Source: Lamellibrachia satsuma
Lineage: Eukaryota; Annelida; Polychaeta; Sabellida; Siboglinidae
DNA length: 64,000 nt
Direction of reading: 5' to 3'
Assembly: GCA_033239005.1 (NCBI GenBank)
Contig: BSQZ01000021.1
Coordinates: 9,133,516 to 9,197,515, forward strand
A model generated the notes under the pieces. The model was not told the origin of the DNA, searched no databases, and saw only the letters and a program-made list of their open reading frames with translations. How positions within the stretch are numbered: the stretch's first letter is position 1; the number at the start of each line of letters is the position of its first letter. A program made the position numbers and the translations under genes. Below are positions 54,401 through 60,439 of this stretch, one piece after another.

Positions 54401-56953
54401 ACAATTCTAGCATTAAGAACGTTTATCTCAAATCTTTCTTCAGTAAGAAATATCTTCTTCTTTCAAGAAAATGTTCTAACTCAGTCGCAGTGTATCTGGA
54501 ACTTGCTAAGAATAAAACTGTACACATTTTCTTAATTCAAGAAATATTTTTTTAGAAAAATATATTTGGCAGTGTGGTGGTGTATGGGTGTACCAGTGTA
54601 CGGGTGTACCAGTGTACGGGTGTACCAGTGTACGGGTGTACCAGTGTACCAATGTACCAGTATTTTGATGCAGTTTTGAATCAGGTATTTTAATTCAGTC
54701 AAACTGGTATTCCATGCGGTATGTTAAGCGTTTCCTGTGCATGTGTTATTTTCAAGCAAACACATCTCACAGTGTTTGTTGAACACAAATAAATGGCTGT
54801 GCTGTTTTATATTTAAATATATGTATAAATAATTAATTTTTAAACAAATCAAAACATTTATGTAAAGTTTCTCACAAGAAATGCATCAAATTATTGACTG
54901 GTCTAGTCTGTCTATTATGATAATATCAACTGCTCCAGAAAAAACTGTATACCACATACCATATAAAATATACACTATGTACCATATACCATATAGAGCC
55001 ATATGGTATATAACATTCTAGTAAGATGCACTATTTAAGAACAGGGTGGCTCCTACGAGTGTAACTTTTATTTTTATACTGCACTATATATTGTTATCAC
55101 TTCGTTTTCTGTTGACGCAAATTTTATATATTGTATGATTTCTGTATTAAATATTTTGTTTCGTTGGGTCTTTGGGACACATAATCTTTTTTTTGCATCT
55201 ATGGGGCAAATAAATATTTGGCTTTGTTGCATGTTTAGGACAAATAAATATTTCCTGTTCTGTCACAGACTCTGTACACGGTAGAAACAAGTGTACTGCC
55301 ACCCCCCGGCATGAACCTCTGCAGTGCAGGCAGTCCGTGTGACCTACTAGTGGACGTTCAGCAACTGACCACCATTGACCACACCAACCGCCTCTTCTAC
55401 CAGGTCCGGTCAGACAATTACTGGGCAGTGTGTGACTCCACAGCCACAGGTAAACCTCAGGGGGCGATTGGGGGGGAGAAGGGGGGTAAAGAAAAATCCC
55501 TGTTATTGGAAGGTCTGAAAATATTGAGTATGGACCATTGTTGTATTGGAAGGTCTGAAAATATTGTTTTGTATTATAGGGACCCGTTAGCATTGAAATG
55601 ACACCCCCCGCTATAAAGAAATTTATAAGATTTGCCAACAAAAAGTGGAACAATCAAATACGTGTATTTCAAGAGACATCAGACTAGATTGACAGATTTT
55701 TTAACCAATTTTACATGTTGAAATAATTTACACAAATCACAAACATAGAGGTCAAGGAAACTCCCATCAAGAGTAGAGGCCAAACTAAAGACATCTTTTT
55801 TTAAGAGCGCATTCGCCGATTACTTGTAGAACATTTTATGGTTACATAGTGTCACTGACACGCTTTTATATTTTATTGTATCTTATTACTTGATTGATTT
55901 TAAAGCAGATTTTGTTTTAATGTGATCAGTTTTAAATAACTCTTCTATTCAGTAGTTTTTTCTTTGTGTATTTAGCTGCTACTTTGCTTTTTTCCTTACA
56001 CAGTTATATTTAAATTTAAAATATAATTTACCCATGTAACTCTTACCTATATGTAAGCATCAGTATTATATTGATTTATGAATTTTATTATAAGAATTAT
56101 TTTTTATCAATGTTGTATTCTAAGCACGTCTGAAAAGATTGTTTCTCCGGTTATAAAGCGCTATATAAATAAAGGTTATTATTATTATAGAGTGGTTTCT
56201 AACAAGATGTGTGTCTGTTAGAGTAAAACCTTTGTAGGCAAAATATTACAGCCTGTGACAATGCTTACGCCACCAGATGAGCTTGAACACAGATCATAAC
56301 AACCGTGTTAACATTACAAATTAAAATATTCCAGTTATTTTTACTTCAAACTGTTGTTTTGGGGTTAATGGCAGTGTATTTAGTGGCGAGTGAATGTAAC
56401 ATGTTGGTTTTCGCTGTAGGCATGTGCAAGTTGGAGATGAATCAGTTTAGGACACACGTGTGCATCCGACCCCTCCTAGGGGGCTACCTTCCACTACCCT
56501 CCGTTCATCTCCATCGGAGCTCCACCCCAGAAACATCTGGTGAGTTATCACAGTCATTGTGACTATATATCAATGTGGTGGTAAGGTTTTGAAACCTGAT
56601 ATGGCCGCCATATCAATCAAGTGGTTGTAGAAAAATGCATGATATTGTAAACAATTGTTCGTAATTGTTCGCATAGCATTACGGACAGTTGTGCATATCA
56701 ACTACAAAGATGAAAAGCGTATACTAGGAGCAGCATAACATTCAAACATATACTAGTTGGATTATAGTAAGATAGCTGAAAATGCATCAGGATTTGACAA
56801 TCTTACAAACTATTTGTTACAGGTGAGACAGGTGTGCATTCACAGGGTGACGTCAGCTTTAGTGTCGGACAAGTGTACAACCGCAGTGGCGCCACACAGG
56901 TACATGTCCTTCCTGCAGCCACCGACAGTCTACAAGTGACAGTCGCCACATGA
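29503..56953 (+). CDS. TRAPPC10: TRAPPC10 orthologue, trafficking protein particle complex II subunit 10
   Basis: Joined exons: 29503-29527, 30437-30518, 31011-31143, 32008-32198, 35151-35346, 35769-35880, 37919-38169, 39329-39475, 41773-41881, 43488-43558, 44380-44471, 45575-45715, 45945-46048, 46603-47039, 47466-47607, 49047-49270, 50287-50384, 51004-51127, 51863-52024, 55269-55449, 56420-56539, 56823-56953. The sum is 3273 nt, 1090 residues plus stop, against about 1260 in vertebrates. All introns are GT-AG and every phase agrees. Recognition rests on recalled vertebrate TRAPPC10 matched from MENKPI and GDQ..LF, through LPRE..(D/E)[30 protein letters not shown](D/E)FYM and NWAV-like to GQV(Y/F)N..(S/G)..QV at the C-terminus. 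The protein is the Trs130-like scaffold of TRAPPII at the Golgi/endosome, a complex acting as a Rab exchange factor. An in-frame TAG 9 bp before ATG supports the start. Confidence 0.93.
29528..31010 (+). other. TRAPPC10 introns 1-2
   Basis: Apart from exon 2 these introns show only AT-rich sequence and a C-run near 30385. No repeat or gene recognised. Confidence 0.4.
30437..30518 (+). CDS. TRAPPC10: TRAPPC10 exon 2
   Basis: Acceptor ATTCAG before, donor GTTGGT after. Residues 9-36: [13 protein letters not shown]...LPREQVDWR, with phase 1 in and phase 2 out. Confidence 0.93.
31011..31143 (+). CDS. TRAPPC10: TRAPPC10 exon 3
   Basis: Acceptor TTGACAG, donor GTATGT. Residues 36-80: [20 protein letters not shown] through FFHTYWTDC. 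Ends in phase 0. Confidence 0.95.
31520..31846. mobile_element. Foldback/MITE-like element in intron 3
   Basis: Bases 31520-31608 and 31757-31846 are imperfect inverted repeats about 85-90 bp long, sharing AATTACCTCTCAAGAAAC, CAACTGCATCC and TCTTCTTCAGCAGACTG in opposite orientation, around a 150-bp centre. No frame is present. The target duplication is not clear (AT-rich flanks). Confidence 0.65.
32008..32198 (+). CDS. TRAPPC10: TRAPPC10 exon 4
   Basis: Acceptor ATTGCAG, donor GTAGGA. Residues 81-144: [37 protein letters not shown], matching the vertebrate K..VKD.(L/I)..W and DKI..DFC.KQ.DR blocks. Confidence 0.95.
32438..33043. repeat. 39-bp minisatellite, about 15.5 copies
   Basis: Unit with GGGAGATTTGTAAAAGTATT and GCTCTTTGTGGGAACCACA, in TRAPPC10 intron 4. 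Copies are nearly identical. The unit length is 13 codons, so frames of about 250-300 residues stay open on both strands; these are not genes. Confidence 0.95.
33129..34296. repeat. 42-bp minisatellite, about 28 copies
   Basis: Unit with ATGTACTCTGCAGTCCCTGG and CTTGACAGGCACAGGGGAA, starting 85 bp after the 39-bp array. Variants (GAACTG/GTACTG, TCTGCAG/TCCGCAG, TTGACAG/TTCACAG) are ordered, with TTCACAG only in the last copies, which records the growth history. Frames over 400 residues on both strands are repeat artefacts. Confidence 0.95.
34690..34985. repeat. Dispersed repeat family F2, copy 1
   Basis: Shares AGTGTGGAACAACTGA, CCACTTTTCAGTTGTTC, CTCTAGTGTTAAACAGTTAC and TTATAAGAACAGATTC with 58925-59230 (same orientation) and 51455-51690 (reverse). 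It is MITE-like, with no coding frame. Confidence 0.65.
35151..35346 (+). CDS. TRAPPC10: TRAPPC10 exon 5
   Basis: Acceptor GTCATAG, donor GTAACA. Residues 144-209: [38 protein letters not shown], ending YFMLQ. The FE(D).MR..RE.R.E.GWSF..YFM(V/L)Q block is strongly conserved. Confidence 0.95.
35769..35880 (+). CDS. TRAPPC10: TRAPPC10 exon 6
   Basis: Acceptor CTTGCAG, donor GTAGGT. Residues 210-246: [31 protein letters not shown]. Confidence 0.95.
36147..37322. repeat. 52-bp minisatellite, about 22 copies
   Basis: Unit with GTAGGTTGGTAGTTGTTGAC and TTTAGTCCTCAAGTCATCAT in TRAPPC10 intron 6. A C-run (CCCCCAG, CCCATAG, CCCGCAG) varies between copies. Confidence 0.95.
37393..37487. repeat. ATT/ATC trinucleotide microsatellite
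   Basis: About 95 bp of ATT with three ATC interruptions. It is flanked by two copies of TTGGAATGTTTCCTGT..TTTTGCC (37369 and 37487), so it lies inside a short tandem duplication. Confidence 0.95.
37585..37890. repeat. Dispersed repeat family F1, copy a
   Basis: Contains CTCATTTGTGCAAAATGA, TGATGAAATCATTGGATAA, TAATAAACCGACTGCACATA and AATTCGTGATAGGCTAAATGA. Related copies are at 41440-41610, 44930-45200 (reverse), 49285-49650 (reverse), 50585-50935 (reverse) and 54140-54305. Confidence 0.55.
37919..38169 (+). CDS. TRAPPC10: TRAPPC10 exon 7
   Basis: Acceptor GTTCAG, donor GTTAGT. Residues 247-330: [56 protein letters not shown]. Confidence 0.95.
38225..38580. repeat. CCTTGAA-rich stretch after exon 7
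   Basis: Repeated AATCCTTGAATTTC, GCCTTGAAAAGCCTTGAG and GGCCTTGAATTTGATATCTC motifs, like a diverged interspersed repeat. Identity unknown. Confidence 0.3.
38832..38940 (-). mobile_element. tRNA-derived SINE fragment
   Basis: On the minus strand it reads ACCAGGATTCTAATCCTCTT, then GCTGC, a central part and CAGCTGTAAAAAATTAGTACC. The same tail and TCCTCTTGCTGC block occur in the fuller SINE at 61950-62090. The A box is lost. Confidence 0.5.
39080..39322. repeat. Degenerate TGTTTGTACA repeat
   Basis: Some ten diverged units of 18-24 bp based on GTGTTTGTACATATGTGTA, ending directly at the exon 8 acceptor. The acceptor region of exon 8 is thus itself in a repeat. Confidence 0.75.
39329..39475 (+). 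CDS. TRAPPC10: TRAPPC10 exon 8
   Basis: Acceptor GTGTAG, donor GTCAGT. Residues 331-379: [20 protein letters not shown] through SLWDYARTK. Its last 28-30 nt plus donor are the founder of the 30-bp minisatellite that follows immediately. The reading frame stays open through the array, so where the exon really ends needs transcript data. Confidence 0.9.
39448..39985. repeat. 30-bp minisatellite founded by exon 8 and its splice donor
   Basis: The unit is GGGACTACACCTGCACTAAG followed by GTCAGTCTCA. The first copy is the conserved exon 8 end. About ten regular copies, up to 39775, keep CTAAG|GTCAG-like donors at 30-bp steps (39475, 39505, 39535, 39595 and so on); then the units become irregular. 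The frame stays open to TAG at 39773-39775 as a ten-residue repeat ([10 protein letters not shown]). Confidence 0.95.
40598..41214. repeat. 21-bp minisatellite, about 29 copies
   Basis: Unit GACATACACTATAGGAAACA plus T, in TRAPPC10 intron 8. Open frames on both strands over it are artefacts of the 21-bp period. Confidence 0.97.
41440..41610. repeat. Dispersed repeat family F1, copy b
   Basis: TAATGATCAAAGTCAGTTAT, TTTTAACAGAAGTATTAATA and AACTGACTGCTTGTTTTACT match the right half of copy a. Confidence 0.5.
41773..41881 (+). CDS. TRAPPC10: TRAPPC10 exon 9
   Basis: Acceptor CTACGTAG, donor GTGGGA. Residues 380-416: [30 protein letters not shown]. It fills the place of vertebrate LG.LCGLV...DLL.GLG.ER. 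Its 109 nt give phase 1, which the next exon needs. Confidence 0.85.
42077..42142. repeat. CA-rich microsatellite
   Basis: Imperfect (CA)n with GCAC and GACA interruptions, just left of the hAT-type element. Confidence 0.9.
42159..43305. mobile_element. Non-autonomous hAT-type element (1147 bp)
   Basis: Perfect 17-bp terminal inverted repeats: TAGTGCCCTGCGCGGGC at 42159-42175 and its complement at 43289-43305. They are flanked by a perfect 8-bp target duplication, ATATATTT (42151-42158 and 43306-43313). An 8-bp duplication and a TAG-type end are the marks of hAT elements. The inside has GGCCCAGGCCCG-rich subterminal sequence, an (AT)n run at 42402-42465 and no transposase. It lies in TRAPPC10 intron 9. 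Confidence 0.85.
42402..42465. repeat. AT dinucleotide microsatellite inside the hAT element
   Basis: Uninterrupted (AT)32, prone to assembly and length error. Confidence 0.95.
43339..43396. repeat. CA/GCATGCAC microsatellite
   Basis: Mixed CACG, CATG and CACA repeats. A similar run is at 52054-52108 in intron 19. Confidence 0.85.
43488..43558 (+). CDS. TRAPPC10: TRAPPC10 exon 10
   Basis: Acceptor TCCTCAG, donor GTATGG. Residues 416-439: [23 protein letters not shown]. Confidence 0.93.
44032..44330 (-). mobile_element. Possible 3' end of a non-LTR element
   Basis: On the minus strand the sequence passes GTCCTGTTGCTGGGTCCCCT and GACCTGTCGGAACTTAAATA into a (AAATAAAT)-type tail at 44030-44060. 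A tail of short A/T repeats after a GC-richer body is typical of LINE or SINE 3' ends. No coding part is present. Confidence 0.35.
44380..44471 (+). CDS. TRAPPC10: TRAPPC10 exon 11
   Basis: Acceptor TGTGACAG, donor GTGAGT. Residues 440-470: [22 protein letters not shown] split across the junction. Confidence 0.95.
44930..45200. repeat. Dispersed repeat family F1, copy c (reverse)
   Basis: AAAATCATCAAAAAGAATTG, AACAGTTTGTCCAATGATGT and CATTTGCACAAATGAGAC are in reverse orientation to copy a. Confidence 0.5.
45575..45715 (+). CDS. TRAPPC10: TRAPPC10 exon 12
   Basis: Acceptor TTTCAG, donor GTTTCC (weak). Residues 470-517: [33 protein letters not shown]. The donor was chosen because it gives the phase that joins exon 13. 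Confidence 0.85.
45945..46048 (+). CDS. TRAPPC10: TRAPPC10 exon 13
   Basis: Acceptor GATATAG, donor GTACTG. Residues 517-552: [29 protein letters not shown]. It aligns with vertebrate NYLQTSSLLAS. The alternative acceptor 16 bp downstream (GTCAG at 45963) would break the phase. Confidence 0.78.
46603..47039 (+). CDS. TRAPPC10: TRAPPC10 exon 14
   Basis: Acceptor ACACAG, donor GTCAGT. Residues 552-697, the largest exon: [30 protein letters not shown], a Gly-rich loop (GRGGGATS), then [17 protein letters not shown]. It corresponds to the start of the vertebrate beta-sandwich region (V.LEPG.N..T). Confidence 0.9.
47150..47463. repeat. Degenerate GTTGACATGTGGTGTTGAC repeat
   Basis: About 15 diverged units of 18-24 bp between exons 14 and 15, running up to the exon 15 acceptor, as also seen before exon 8. 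Confidence 0.8.
47466..47607 (+). CDS. TRAPPC10: TRAPPC10 exon 15
   Basis: Acceptor TTTCAG, donor GTAGGT. Residues 698-745: [19 protein letters not shown], then [20 protein letters not shown]. The first half matches vertebrate G.YTLRQLCASVG. The last 46 nt plus donor seed the 53-bp array that follows. Confidence 0.88.
47562..48990. repeat. 53-bp minisatellite founded by exon 15 and its splice donor
   Basis: The unit is GAGTGTCAACAGTCTACCAT, CTCGTTGCAATCTGTCACAG, GTAGGTTCAAGTA. The first copy is the 3' end of exon 15 with its donor; about 26 more follow. Most keep CACAG|GTAGGT, but several in the middle (near 48296, 48349, 48402 and 48508) read CACAGCTAGG and have lost the GT. Because 53 is not a multiple of 3, only every third donor would keep the frame. 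Confidence 0.95.
49047..49270 (+). CDS. TRAPPC10: TRAPPC10 exon 16
   Basis: Acceptor TTTCTAG, donor GTAAGC. Residues 745-819: [45 protein letters not shown]. Matches vertebrate AGIPQRVKFTV.TG.Y. Confidence 0.9.
49285..49650. repeat. Dispersed repeat family F1, copy d (reverse)
   Basis: TTTAGCCCATCACGAATCAG, AAAATCATCAAAGGAATTGA and ACAGATTTGCACAAATGAG; the longest copy of the family seen here. Confidence 0.55.
49703..49992. repeat. 40-bp minisatellite, about 7 copies
   Basis: Unit GTTCTGTTATATTGTTACTG then GTATTGTTCAAGTGCAGTTT, nearly perfect. Open frames over it are artefacts. Confidence 0.97.
50150..50205. repeat. 16-bp tandem TTTCATAAAGATAACC
   Basis: About four copies, just upstream of exon 17. 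Confidence 0.85.
50287..50384 (+). CDS. TRAPPC10: TRAPPC10 exon 17
   Basis: Acceptor TTTTCAG, donor GTAATA. Residues 820-852: [32 protein letters not shown]. It aligns with vertebrate CPW...T.IALTFSVPF....LLSSGTRK. Confidence 0.88.
50585..50935. repeat. Dispersed repeat family F1, copy e (reverse)
   Basis: TTTAGCCCGCTGCGAATCAG and ATTAATTTGCACAACTGTAG with diverged middle part. Confidence 0.4.
51004..51127 (+). CDS. TRAPPC10: TRAPPC10 exon 18
   Basis: Acceptor TCTCAG, donor GTAAGT. Residues 852-893: [37 protein letters not shown]. Confidence 0.88.
51260..51440. repeat. Tandem repeat of about 71 bp, 2.5 copies
   Basis: Units with TGTGTGCTAAACAGTTCTAT, CATAATTGTGCA and TTAATTCACCTGATGCCCAT. 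Confidence 0.85.
51455..51690. repeat. Dispersed repeat family F2, copy 2 (reverse)
   Basis: Contains TTTGACCTAATACGGTACGC at one side and ATTAGGGCATGTACGCTCAA at the other, i.e. inverted ends, with GAATCTGTTCTTATAAGTGT and TTTTCAGTTGTTCCACACTA inside. Confidence 0.6.
51863..52024 (+). CDS. TRAPPC10: TRAPPC10 exon 19
   Basis: Acceptor GTTGCAG, donor GTCAGC. Residues 894-947: [43 protein letters not shown], matching vertebrate VFFVWEL..TEE and KPYTYEF.V. Confidence 0.93.
52868..52930. repeat. 18-bp tandem ATGATGGAACTATCACA
   Basis: Three and a half copies inside the possible CACTG-ended element. Confidence 0.9.
54140..54305. repeat. Dispersed repeat family F1, copy f
   Basis: TTTTATTAAACAGACTGTGC and GATTCGCGATGGGTTGAACC match the right half of copy a. 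Confidence 0.5.
54580..54662. repeat. 16-bp minisatellite TGTACGGGTGTACCAG
   Basis: Four to five copies next to the right end of the possible CACTG-ended element. Confidence 0.9.
55269..55449 (+). CDS. TRAPPC10: TRAPPC10 exon 20
   Basis: Acceptor TGTCACAG, donor GTAAAC. Residues 948-1008: [51 protein letters not shown]. Start of the TRAPPC10 C-terminal domain (PF12584-type). Confidence 0.95.
55450..56419 (+). other. TRAPPC10 intron 20
   Basis: A G-run at 55468-55485 and a short direct repeat (GTATTGGAAGGTCTGAAAAT at 55504 and 55544). A stretch around 56130-56180 (CGGTTATAAAGCGCTATATA) has the look of a LINE/SINE 3' part. No coding sequence. Confidence 0.4.
56420..56539 (+). CDS. TRAPPC10: TRAPPC10 exon 21
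   Basis: Acceptor GCTGTAG, donor GTGAGT. Residues 1008-1048: [20 protein letters not shown], matching vertebrate H.EVMPLFAGYLPLPDVRL. Confidence 0.95.
56823..56953 (+). CDS. TRAPPC10: TRAPPC10 exon 22 with stop codon
   Basis: Acceptor GTTACAG. Residues 1048-1090: [28 protein letters not shown], then TGA 56951-56953, the same C-terminal ending pattern as vertebrates (GQVFN.SSGTQVLV, EVSVT). The end of this exon is the founder of the 45-bp array in the 3' UTR. Confidence 0.95.
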
Positions 56954-57450
56954 CATGTCTGTGTCATCGATAGTCTACAGGTGACAGTCGCCACATGACA
57001 TGTCTGTGTCATTGATAGTCTACAGGTGACAGTCGCCACATGACATGTCTGTGTCACCAACAGTCTGCAGGTGACAGCCACCACAACACATCCGTGTCAC
57101 CGACAGTGTTCAGCTGACAGCCAGATGATATGTATGTGTCACCAACAGTCTACAGGTTACAGCCACCATATGACACATCTGTGTCACTGACAGTGTTCAG
57201 CTGACAGCTACATGATGTCTGTCACCAACAGTCTGCAGATGACAGCCACCATATGACACATCTGTGTCACTGACAGTGTTCAGCTGACAGCCACATGACA
57301 TGTCTGTGTTGCCGACAGTCTGCAGGTGACAGCCACCATGACATATCTGTGTCACCGACAGTGTTCAGGCAACAGCCACATGACATGTCTGTGTCACCAA
57401 CAATCTACAGGTGACAGCCACCACATGACACGTCTGTATCACTGACAATC
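56928..57450. repeat. 45-bp minisatellite founded by the last TRAPPC10 codons
   Basis: The unit is GACAGTCTACAGGTGACAGT, CGCCACATGACATGTCTGTG, TCATC. The first copy contains the codons for DSLQVTVAT and the TGA stop in exon 22. About eleven increasingly diverged copies fill the 3' UTR, each carrying a copy of the ACATGA stop context. Confidence 0.92.
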
Positions 57451-57764
57451 ATGATATCTCTGAATAAGCAAGTACCTGTTGCATCTGTGCCGAGTTTCAC
57501 TGACAATAACTTGCCAGTTGTTGGACTACAGAGAAAGATATATTTTATTTTGTTTTATCAACAAGATGACATTGTTTTCAGTGTAAGACTGTGGAGGACG
57601 TCACAGTGGCATAGATGTCACAAACATGTTATACTCCTAGTGGTATAAATGTCACAATGTGTTGACGTCATACCAATGTGAATGGAACGGTGTCACCTCG
57701 TCAAGATGACATTGTCAGTGTCAATTTCGCCTGATTGGAGCAAATATCACCAACTTCAGTCCAC

Positions 57765-57796
57765 AATAAATCAACAATCTGATGTGATAAAATAAA
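57765..57796 (+). terminator. TRAPPC10: Candidate poly(A) signals of TRAPPC10
   Basis: AATAAA at 57765-57770 and again at 57791-57796, about 800 bp after the stop codon and past the 3' UTR array. These are the first good pair downstream; use is inferred. Confidence 0.4.
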
Positions 57797-57831
57797 TTTA
57801 TTCACAAGTATATTGTGCTATTATGAACACA

Positions 57832-58130
57832 CATTAAGTGAGGTATTCACCTTGTTCACGCTAGGCTGGTGGTGCAGTGGTACATTAAGCGAGGTATTCA
57901 CCTTGTTCACGCTAGGCTGGTGGTGCAGTGGTACATTAAGTGAGGTATTCACCTTGTTCATGCTAGGCTGGTGGTGCAGTGGTACATTAAGTGAGGTATT
58001 CACCTTGTTCATGCTAGGCTGGTGGTGCAGTGGTACATTAAGTGAGGTATTCACCTTGTTCACGCTAGGCTGGTGGTGCAGTGGTACATTAAGCGAGGTA
58101 TTCACCTTGTTCACGCTAGGCTGGTGGTGC
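57832..58130. repeat. 51-bp minisatellite, 6 copies
   Basis: Unit ACATTAAGTGAGGTATTCAC, CTTGTTCACGCTAGGCTGGT, GGTGCAGTGGT. The period is 17 codons, so both strands show false frames. Confidence 0.97.
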
Positions 58131-58920
58131 AGTATTAGATTTGAGTATTCATCAGGTAAATTACTAAAAACATTTCTCACAACACAGTTAACCAGCCGTA
58201 GGTTTTATAACCTTGAGTAATGTAACAACTTATCAGCAGTATATCCTACTACAGTTTAACAAGTCAGACCTACAACATTGGCAGGTCTCAATACAACAGA
58301 AACGTTGCAGTTTCATGGCTAAAATATAAATATACCATCCACAATTTGTAAAGGTGAAATATAACATTCAGATTAACCATTCCCGAATAAAGGCATCATG
58401 TTTCTCTAACACTTTTACAAATACCCGGTAGTCTTCCTGCATTTAATTTTCATGCTGACATTATAATTCACTGTATGTTGTGACAATATCACAGTGCAAA
58501 GATTCAGCCATATTTAATAATGTATTAACAACATGCTGTAAATGTGTACATAAAAAGACATTTTAAATATAATATTATATATGTACACCATATTAATCAT
58601 GTATGTGTCATGGCACTATAGTTCCAGTGTTCTGCATATAACATACGTGTACAGCAGATTGTCAGAAACGCATAAAACAGTATTACTTGTCACTTCACTT
58701 GCGTGAACACAAATCCACATATGCCATTAGAACATGGACGATCCAGGCAAGTGCGTCGTTGTAAACTGTGACAAGTTCTGACAACAGACTCCCCAGTGAT
58801 AGTGCAGCAACATTAAAGATACAAGGTGCGATTGTTTATTTATCCAAAAACCATGTTATAGAGTATAAACTGCATCTATTATAACATATTCACATCCATT
58901 CTAACATCTTGTCTAGATGG
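58131..58920. other. Non-coding 3' flank
   Basis: AT-rich; no gene, RNA or repeat recognised. Confidence 0.4.
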
Positions 58921-58924
58921 TAGA

Positions 58925-59230
58925 ATACTGTATTTGACCTATTAAGCGTGCATGCCCTAATTAGCATACACCCATTTTTTAATCAGCAGTATCAATAATT
59001 ACTGTATTGTAATTTGATTAGTGTGGAACAACTGAAAAGTGTCACAATCTTATGTTAAGAAGTTTGCACCACTTCTCAGTAGTCACCAAATGACACCACT
59101 AGTGTTAAATAGTTACCTTATTGTTTAGAGAAAAAAATTTTGTTGTAGACTTATAAGAACAGATTCTTTTAATTTTTTTATGACCTGATTTTTTTCAAGC
59201 ATACTGTACACTTATTAGGTCAAATACTGT
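58925..59230. mobile_element. MITE of family F2, copy 3, with terminal inverted repeats
   Basis: The left end TATTTGACCTATTAAGCGTG (58931) and the right end GTACACTTATTAGGTCAAATA (59206-59226) are inverted repeats of about 21 bp with three mismatches. The interior matches 34690-34985 and, reversed, 51455-51690. No frame. The right end continues directly into the 23-bp array. Confidence 0.65.
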
Positions 59231-59648
59231 ACACTTATTAGGTCAAATACTGTGCACTTATTAGGTCAAATACTGAACTCTTATTAAGTCAAATACTGTG
59301 CACTTATTATGTCAATCATACTGTGCACTTATTAGGTCAAATACTGTGCACTTATTAGGTCAAATACTGTGCACTTATTAGGTCAAGCATACTGTGCACT
59401 TATTAGGTCAAATACTGTGCACTTATTAGGTCAAATACTGTGCACTAATTAGGTCAAATACTGTGCACTTATTACGTCAAATACTGTGCACTTATTACGT
59501 CAGATACTGTGCACTTATTATGTCAAATACAGTGCACTTATTAGGACAAATACTGTGCACTTATTAGGACAAATACTGTGCACTTATTAGGACAAATACT
59601 GTGCACTTATTAGCTCAAATACTGTGCACTTATTAGGTCAAATACAGT
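59200..59648. repeat. 23-bp minisatellite founded by a MITE terminal repeat
   Basis: About 19 copies of CTGTGCACTTATTAGGTCAA plus ATA. The first copies are the right terminal inverted repeat of the F2 MITE, so the transposon end itself has been amplified. Confidence 0.92.
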
Positions 59649-60435
59649 ATGTGTCTTAATGGATAAAAATTATTTAGTATAATCTGATCTTTCTGTTTAC
59701 GAATATCAACCTTAACATCCTGTACATTCACAAACAGCTATCAACAATTTCAATACCTGTGGACAAAATTGATTGGGTGTTAGGCTTGGTGGTCTGTGTA
59801 TTTCCAACAGCCATAAACATATTGAACACAGTAGCTTTATGTAGTGTAAATAATTGACTGAAAAAATATATAATTTAAGAAACACACAAATCAAACAGTT
59901 TGGGCAGCAGACATGGGACGGCTGGAAGAAATGACAGACTGTGCCTGTAGCCTGTTGGGATTAGGCAATGGCCATGGCATGGGAGAGAGATCCCCGATTA
60001 GCCTCCTGTGACTTGGGACTGTTAAGCTTGTGGGTGAAAGTAAATGCTGCTTTGCTCGTCAGGCGAAACTGTTATCTCCATATTCATATCTCCATCATTT
60101 GACCATTTGTGTTTTACCTACAAAGCAACATTGCCAGATACAATACAATTAAATTGCTTAAATCCTCACAAACCAGAATTCAGAGCTGCATTGAAACAAA
60201 AACTTTAGGCAATCTTGAAATCGGTGTACAGGGTGTTTCTAAATTATCTTTCCTGTTATGTATGTAAATGAAAAATAACTAACAGACATGAAATCATGTT
60301 TCCATTTTAGTTTACCTGTTTACTCTATTCACTGGAGAGGCAAACTGCATGCTTAGGTATTTTAGTTACTTTTTTATTTAGTTTTCAAATAGGACAGATA
60401 ATTTAGGAACACCCTCTATAATGTCAAAGTTGTCA
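59649..60435. other. Non-coding stretch
   Basis: No gene or repeat recognised. Confidence 0.35.
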
Positions 60436-60439
60436 AAAG

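Larger units (their letters stand above)
52340..54574. mobile_element. Possible CACTG-ended non-autonomous element
   Basis: CACTGCTAAAAATAATTTTC at 52340 and its imperfect complement ending in TTTGGCAGTG at 54574. Both ends carry many inverted motifs of the type AAGAAAATNTTTTCTT (52360-52790 and 54310-54560), a subterminal structure like CACTA-type elements. A target duplication is not evident, and the 1.5 kb centre has no transposase. Confidence 0.35.

Noticed and set aside
57821..58220. Open frames on both strands near 58 kb
   Set aside because: Artefact of the 51-bp minisatellite.
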